DNA from: Phragmites australis
Taxonomy: Eukaryota > Streptophyta > Magnoliopsida > Poales > Poaceae
Assembly: GCF_958298935.1 (NCBI RefSeq)
Contig: NC_084937.1
Coordinates: 21,337,568 to 21,401,567, forward strand
Reading direction: 5' to 3'
Length of the DNA stretch: 64,000 nt
A program made the position numbers and the translations under genes. Position 1 is the stretch's first letter, and every line of letters starts with the position of its first letter. Positions 59,162 through 64,000 of this stretch are shown here, piece by piece. Below the pieces are notes generated by a model. It was not told the DNA's origin. It saw nothing but the letters and a program-made list of their open reading frames with translations, and made no database searches.

Positions 59162-60589
59162 TTATCCTTTTGACGTAGAAAGCTTTCAAGAAATAGATAG
59201 TTTGTGCCAAACTTTGTAGCATTCCACTTCACCAACTCATCACCAATCGGAGTCTGCATCATTTCATGGAGCTTTGAATGACTGCAAAGACATCGTGATA
59301 TAGAACTTGCACTTTGAATGACAATGTTGTGGTCTCTAAATTGACCAATTGATTTCAATATTAAATTTATCATGTGCGCCACACAAGGCTGCCACGCGAT
59401 AGCGGGATACTCCCTTGTGAGAACCTGATAGACCTTCTTATAGATTAATCTGTTATCAGTCACAATCTGCACAATATTTTCTGCCCGCACATCATTCACC
59501 ACTGATCTTATCTCCTGCATAAACTAATGAACCAAATAAATATGCAACAATTGCAATACTAAGTTACCAACTCAACAAAACAATGTATCTTGTTCAAATA
59601 CTTGTCATCTTGGTTGTAACCAGTTGCATCTATGGACTAGTGAAAAAACATGCGGCCATTGCAATATAAAAGGAAATCAATAATACTCATGTGTGTCGGT
59701 CCAGTCCAAGAATCACACATGATGGTCACACCATACTCTGTCCATTTTAGCTTCCACTTGTTAAATTATTTCTTCAATTCTCTCTCATTCTCGTATAGGT
59801 ACTTACCATCGATATCCCGGCCAGTTGGAGATAGGACATCCTCTCTTGTCATAGAACAAATGGTCATAAGTAAACAAGAAAGAAAAAATATGTCAACAAT
59901 AAAATTCATTACAGACTTTATCACTCACCCCATTTCCGTATTTCTCTCATTGAAGCAATAAAGAATGTGTCGTCCGTCCTTCTACCAGGAATATCTGAAT
60001 TGTGGAAAATTTTGGACCATGCCAAATCGATAGCTGCCTTTGCATTCTTTCCCTTTGTAGTCCATGTCCCAATGTCAATCATCTGTTGCAAGGGGTCTTT
60101 TGTTGCTGCAACATTGTAATCATTTTCACTCGGTGTCCCCCTAGTGGAAGATGCCCTCCTAAACATCTTCAACACATTGGTAGAACCACCCTCTCCTCTA
60201 CTACTCCCATTGCCACTACCATGCTCGTATAAGTCCCCTGCCCGGCTCCTGAACTCTTCTTCCTCCCTAGATTGGGCCATGGCACGCCGCATCTATTCCT
60301 CTTCTGTCTCCTCACAATCGCTTGTCAAATCTATGTTGGACACCTCTCTCCGAAGCCTTGCCTCAGACCTTTCCTTCATCTTCTCTTTCATCCTATCAAG
60401 CTCACATCTAAAGTAATCACGCACATCAGAAGTCACCCGGTCACAATATATAACATTAGTGTCGCACCCTGCCAAATATTGTTTCAACCTCGTGGCACCA
60501 CCGCCTTTCCTTTCCTTATGACAATACTTGCACTTAAATCCTAGGTACAAGTTCTTACCATGCTCCAACACCGCATCTTTGTCCACCAT
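59162..60589 (-). pseudogene. hAT transposase, N-terminal half (BED finger and DUF659)
   Basis: The start at 60589 (MVDKDAVLEHGKNLYLGFKC) opens a BED-type finger, KCKYCHKERKGGGATRLKQY, in which the usual His of RLKQHL is Tyr (one C-to-T change). TAG at 60293-60295 interrupts the frame, which continues with MRRAMAQSREEEEF. A donor GTGAGT follows KWG near 59,928. The DUF659 part, MCDSWTGPTHMSIIDFLLYC (about 59,730-59,670), continues FFH, a stop, SIDATGYNQDDKYL and, after another intron, VQIVTDNRLIYKKV and WQPCVAHMINLILK. The frame reads straight into the gypsy insertion point and resumes beyond it. Stops make the gene dead regardless of the insertion. Confidence 0.82.
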
Positions 60590-61844
60590 CGATTACTACA
60601 AAACAACATATAAAACTCAAATGTCAAACTTTTGCTAGACTCTGCTGTATTGTCTTTGCATATAGAACGTATGAGATTGGTGATGTTACAAAAGAGGACC
60701 AGAGGGCTCTTTCCATCTGTCCCTGTCAATTGCTTTATTTCTCCGTTACTCAAATATTGAACAACTTTAGTCAATCAACCACACTACAAATTGAACAACT
60801 ACAACAGTTTACAGATGCCAAAATGTTTTAATCAACTACAACAGTTTACAGATGCCAACTATTATTATCAGGTAATTGAAGAGGATAGATCAGGGCAGTT
60901 AATGGCTCACTAATCATTTAATCAACATGTTTTAAGTACCAATATACTCAATCAACTCCAAACATTTGAGCATACAGAAATCTACTAGTATGCACATGAG
61001 GTGCTAACTTTGGTGCTCCATTTCCTAATACATCTCAAACATGGACTACATATGCTGTATGATGTCTTACGCCCAACATTCCGACCATCGATATTCGAGC
61101 GATTATCTTGATATTCGACCGATATCTTCAAAAACCCGAAAACTCACCTTTGATATTCGATGCTCACCGAACCTAACGGCGCCCGCTCGGCGGAACTTAA
61201 TATTCGACTCGATTCGGTCGAATATCGACTCTTCTGCTCGATTTTCGATGTCACTCGTGCGATTTCTTCGTCGGTTGCAATGGATCCGCTGGTGCTTGCT
61301 GTTGTGCCGCTCGGGGAGGAGAGGAAAGTGCTCCAGTGCCATTGTGTTGCTCGAGGAGGAGGAGAACCGGCTGCCTTATCTACTCAGGAAAGGTGGGCCG
61401 TAATGGGTTGAAATGGGCCACTAGGCCGAATCCATTTCGACCTTTTTCTTTTCTTATTTTCTAATTATCAAACTTCCCACCCACAAAATTTGATGCAAAT
61501 ATTATTAAAAAAACAATTTCACGTAAGGTCTTACAATTATCATTAGTGTTTTAATGTTTTTTTTTATTTTTTGATTTTTTCTATCTGGATTTGAAAATTT
61601 TGATTTCAAATCTCAATATTTGATCGGTTTATGAATGCAATGCAGCTCACATTGGTCGAATTTCACAAATATCGGTTGTATTTCGTCGAATTTGCGAACT
61701 GCTCCTCCCCCACCGCTTTTTCTTGCTTCCATGCGGCTTCCTGCCTGAATTACCGCTCCGTTTTCCATGCGTTCTATCCTATCGACGACTATCGAGAAAC
61801 TCCTGCTTTGCAAAACTGCAAGAGTTCAAGGCCGTCGGCGCATG
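60590..61844. other. Upstream part of the hAT element
   Basis: 60,590-61,070 is AT-rich, with a 31-bp near-repeat of ACTACAACAGTTTACAGATG at about 60,797 and 60,836. 61,080-61,250 holds TCGATATT-type motifs. No gene is recognised. Confidence 0.5.
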
Positions 61845-61927
61845 TCCGTTCCGTTTGAGAACCGCGCCAAGCCATGAAGCTGCAACCTTTTTGTTGAATT
61901 TTCCGTTCCGTTTGAGAACCGCGCCAA
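61845..61927. repeat. Two copies of a 26-bp direct repeat
   Basis: The block beginning TCCGTTCCGTTTGAGAACCG occurs at 61845-61870 and 61902-61927 with no difference. Confidence 0.95.
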
Positions 61928-62591
61928 CTTCCGCCGTTCTTGTCACTCAGTACTTCAGGGTGTGGTTAGTTTGAGGGACAATGATGAATGAGAGATGGCT
62001 ATCCACTTCTTTGAGATATTTAGTTGAACTTTGAGTAATATTTTTCACAAATGCTGGATAGAGTGAACTGGTTTTTTTGGCTGGATGATGCCATACAACT
62101 TGTCTAATCGTGATGATTAATAAAATGATTAGTGATAATTAATATGTTGTATTGCTGATTAGTACTTGATTGAACGGTGGAGGAAACGGATGGTCCCTTC
62201 AAAGCAAAGCAGAAAACTGAAGTCCATGATCAAGGGTGCAATGTCCTGCTGCTCCCTTTCTGTTCCTGAGTTCTTTTCTTGACGCTTCAGTCAGATCAAG
62301 GCAGAGACACTAGTCTACTATTAGTGCTGGCTTAGAATGAGACTAGAAATAAAGCCATAAAGAATTACCGATCAAATGACTAGCAAATAAAAGAAAAGAA
62401 ATCGACATGAACCGTTTAGAACAGTGGCTTCATTCGAACGCTGAATCAAATAGACATCAGTGAGCAGGCAGTCACAGGACTACGTGCCATCGGACGTCAC
62501 AAGGTTTCCCGTACAATTTGTCATGCCCCTTTCGCAACAGCTCTTCCGGACCAAACCTATTTCCTAGACGGTGGGATCATTGGCTAGTCTT
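61928..62591. other. Unassigned intergenic sequence
   Basis: No gene or repeat boundary is recognised. Confidence 0.45.
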
Positions 62592-62875
62592 AGGTCCTCT
62601 CTTTGGTTCGATTTTTTCTGCCTTCTATTTCTCAAATATTAGAAGCTCAACTAAATATGTTGCTGAGAAATTAATTTTTAAAAATCTGAAAAACTAGTTT
62701 ATGAGAAAATAAACTAAAAACTAACAAGCTGTTTGAAAGGAGATTTTCTGGCTTTTGGTATACTAAGAAACTAAAAATTTATTGCAAAAAACAATAGCAA
62801 AAAATCATTTGATAAAAGCCAGAAGCCAGCTTTTCAGCCCAAAAGTCAAAAGCCTCAGCCCAACCAAATATAGCC
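62592..62875. mobile_element. Tourist-like MITE
   Basis: The left end GGTCCTCTCTTTGGTTCG and right end (inward GGCTATATTTGGTTGGGC) are imperfect inverted copies. The interior is AT-rich with GAAAAAC/AAAGCC-type text. The left flank is TTA and the right flank TTG, a near match to the TTA target of PIF/Harbinger MITEs. Confidence 0.6.
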
Positions 62876-63170
62876 TTGGTCACTGTAGATATGGGCGGAC
62901 CCAACATATAGAGAGCGAGGGTCTAAGTTTTTTGTTTTTAGTGAATTAGGTTTTTTAAATTGTAAAAATTCAATTATTGGTATACTTCTGCTCAATTTTT
63001 AGATTGGGTCCACTCCTAACTAGAGAAATATTTTTGCCTTGATCGTGCAACTGCCATGCTATGGCTCTTCTGCGTGTCAACAATCCGCTCAAGCACCCAC
63101 CTTGGTCAGGCAGACATGTAGATGATGACACCTCCCAAAGTCGATCAGGTTTTATTCCAGTGTATTGTCC
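62876..63170. other. Possible MITE remnant
   Basis: ATGGGCGGACCCAACATA near 62,891 and TTGGGTCCACTCCTAAC near 63,004 look like inverted ends of a short element with an AT-rich interior. Weak evidence. Confidence 0.35.
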
Positions 63171-64000
63171 CTCGTCGAGAAACCAAATTAAAATGTACTC
63201 TTAATTTATTTGTGATGAGTGATTAATATTGATATTTATTTAGCTTAATAATTTTTGGTTTTGCATGAGCTTTGATGTGATTTGAATTGATTTGAGATTT
63301 CATTTAAGTATATTGATTATGGGCTAACTAGAATTAGAATTGGAGATATGTGTTTGCTTGTCTCATGGTGTGCAGGTGATAAATGCAACATGGCGGTCGA
63401 TGACGGAATAATAGAGGCCAAACGGAGTACTTGGTACCGGACGATCAAGGAGGCTGGGTGGAATCAAGTGTGATCCTAGCTGAATATGTGGAGGTCAAGT
63501 AAAATAAGGAAGACGGATGAAGACGATGTGTTGAAAAAGTCAAGCGAATGAGATATCGGTGCAAGTGATAAGGCGGCCCGAGGGATCGGGAGTGGGAGAG
63601 ACTTGCCGGCGGTCAGGATCGTATGATGGAGTACACGCGTTGACATCAAAACGCTTGCTTAAAGTGTAAGTAAGGCAGCGAGTCACGCTTTAAGAAGCGT
63701 ACATGCGGTTTTGCGGTTTGGCCTCGAAACTATGGGAGGATTAGAGCAGTACGTGGCATCATCGCAAAACTTGCATTGAGATGAAGCTAAGTTGTGAAGG
63801 CGCGCTGCAGTCCGATAAATGGACAAGAAAATGGATCAAAATACCTTTAGTGGTAGGTAGGAGTGTACTACAAGATAGGGGTATTTTGGCGAAAAATTAG
63901 GAAACTTAAGGGTCAAGTTTCTTAGACCTATAAATAGAAAGATAGAGCTATGAGAGAGTTTAAACCAGTCACTAAAGCACCTTTGTGCCACCCATTTGAG
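63171..64000 (+). repeat. Start of an LTR-like repeat, cut by the window end
   Basis: A long AT-rich part is followed by GCTTGTCTCATGGTGTGCAG and GGCGGTCGATGACGG, phrases that I associate with grass LTRs. A TATA box CCTATAAATAGAAAG lies at 63,927-63,941. The end lies beyond 64,000 and the start is uncertain. Confidence 0.4.

Larger units (their letters stand above)
49080..61700 (-). mobile_element. hAT transposon with disrupted transposase gene (approximate limits)
   Basis: Transposase sequence for the N-terminus (60,589 downward) and C-terminus (to about 49,777) is collinear on the minus strand, separated only by a gypsy insertion. Outside the coding parts, 49,085-49,210 and 61,080-61,250 both carry clusters of TCGATATT/ATATTCGA-like motifs in both orientations, as in hAT subterminal regions. 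Exact inverted ends and the 8-bp target duplication were not found, so the limits are estimates. Confidence 0.55.

Noticed and set aside
63171..64000. Host gene promoter at the right edge based on the TATA box
   Set aside because: The surrounding phrases look like LTR sequence and no coding region follows within the window.

Overview
The window is nuclear DNA from a flowering plant, almost certainly a grass and probably of the panicoid type. The evidence is the spliced genes with plant-style GT/AG introns, the GC-rich first exons, a BAHD acyltransferase, FAR1-like and FLZ-like sequences, and very dense nested transposons of grass-typical kinds (CACTA, hAT, copia, gypsy, MITEs). I cannot name the species. 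No prokaryotic feature, CRISPR array, rRNA or tRNA was recognised.

Layout. 1-280 is the end of a CACTA transposon. 1,055-16,000 holds a minus-strand tandem array of three related genes (A, B, C) for proteins with U1-type C2H2 zinc fingers (C-X2-C-X12-H-X5-H). Each starts with the same 85-bp exon. Finger number differs between copies, and copies A and B have a broken last finger. A fourth, 5'-truncated copy (D) lies at 25,384-26,051. Copy C is separated from copy D by a 8.4-kb copia element (16,763-25,206), which itself carries a 1.5-kb solo LTR (18,790-20,286) in its gag. 26,750-30,300 is a decayed FAR1/FHY3-like gene. 31,520-36,900 is a repeat mosaic: two LTR-like segments full of CACCGGA...TCCGGTG palindromes, a truncated antisense BAHD copy, and a CACTA element carrying a piece of a double-stranded-RNA-binding protein. 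38,412-41,025 holds a foldback MITE and a TIR element carrying an exon of an FLZ zinc-finger gene.

The best intact enzyme gene is a BAHD acyltransferase on the minus strand (exon 1 at 48,587-48,147, exon 2 at 42,337-41,483, 431 codons of protein). Its 5.8-kb intron contains a 68-bp tandem duplication, a MITE and a third palindrome-rich LTR. From about 49,000 to 61,700 lies a hAT transposon whose transposase gene (BED, DUF659, hAT dimerisation regions) is cut in two by a 7.8-kb gypsy element (51,364-59,161) with a perfect TTATC target duplication. That gypsy element carries an extra antisense open frame resembling the 'putative gypsy-type transposon' domain. The window ends in further MITEs and the start of another LTR-like repeat with a TATA box.

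How it fits together. The expected working host genes are zinc-finger copy C (all exons open), probably A and B with altered C-termini, and the BAHD gene. Everything else is transposon sequence or pseudogene. The most interesting parts are the fast-changing zinc-finger array, two separate transposons that captured host gene exons (dsRBD and FLZ), and an LTR promoter placed to read antisense through a BAHD pseudogene about 13 kb from the start codon of the live gene, on its 3' side.
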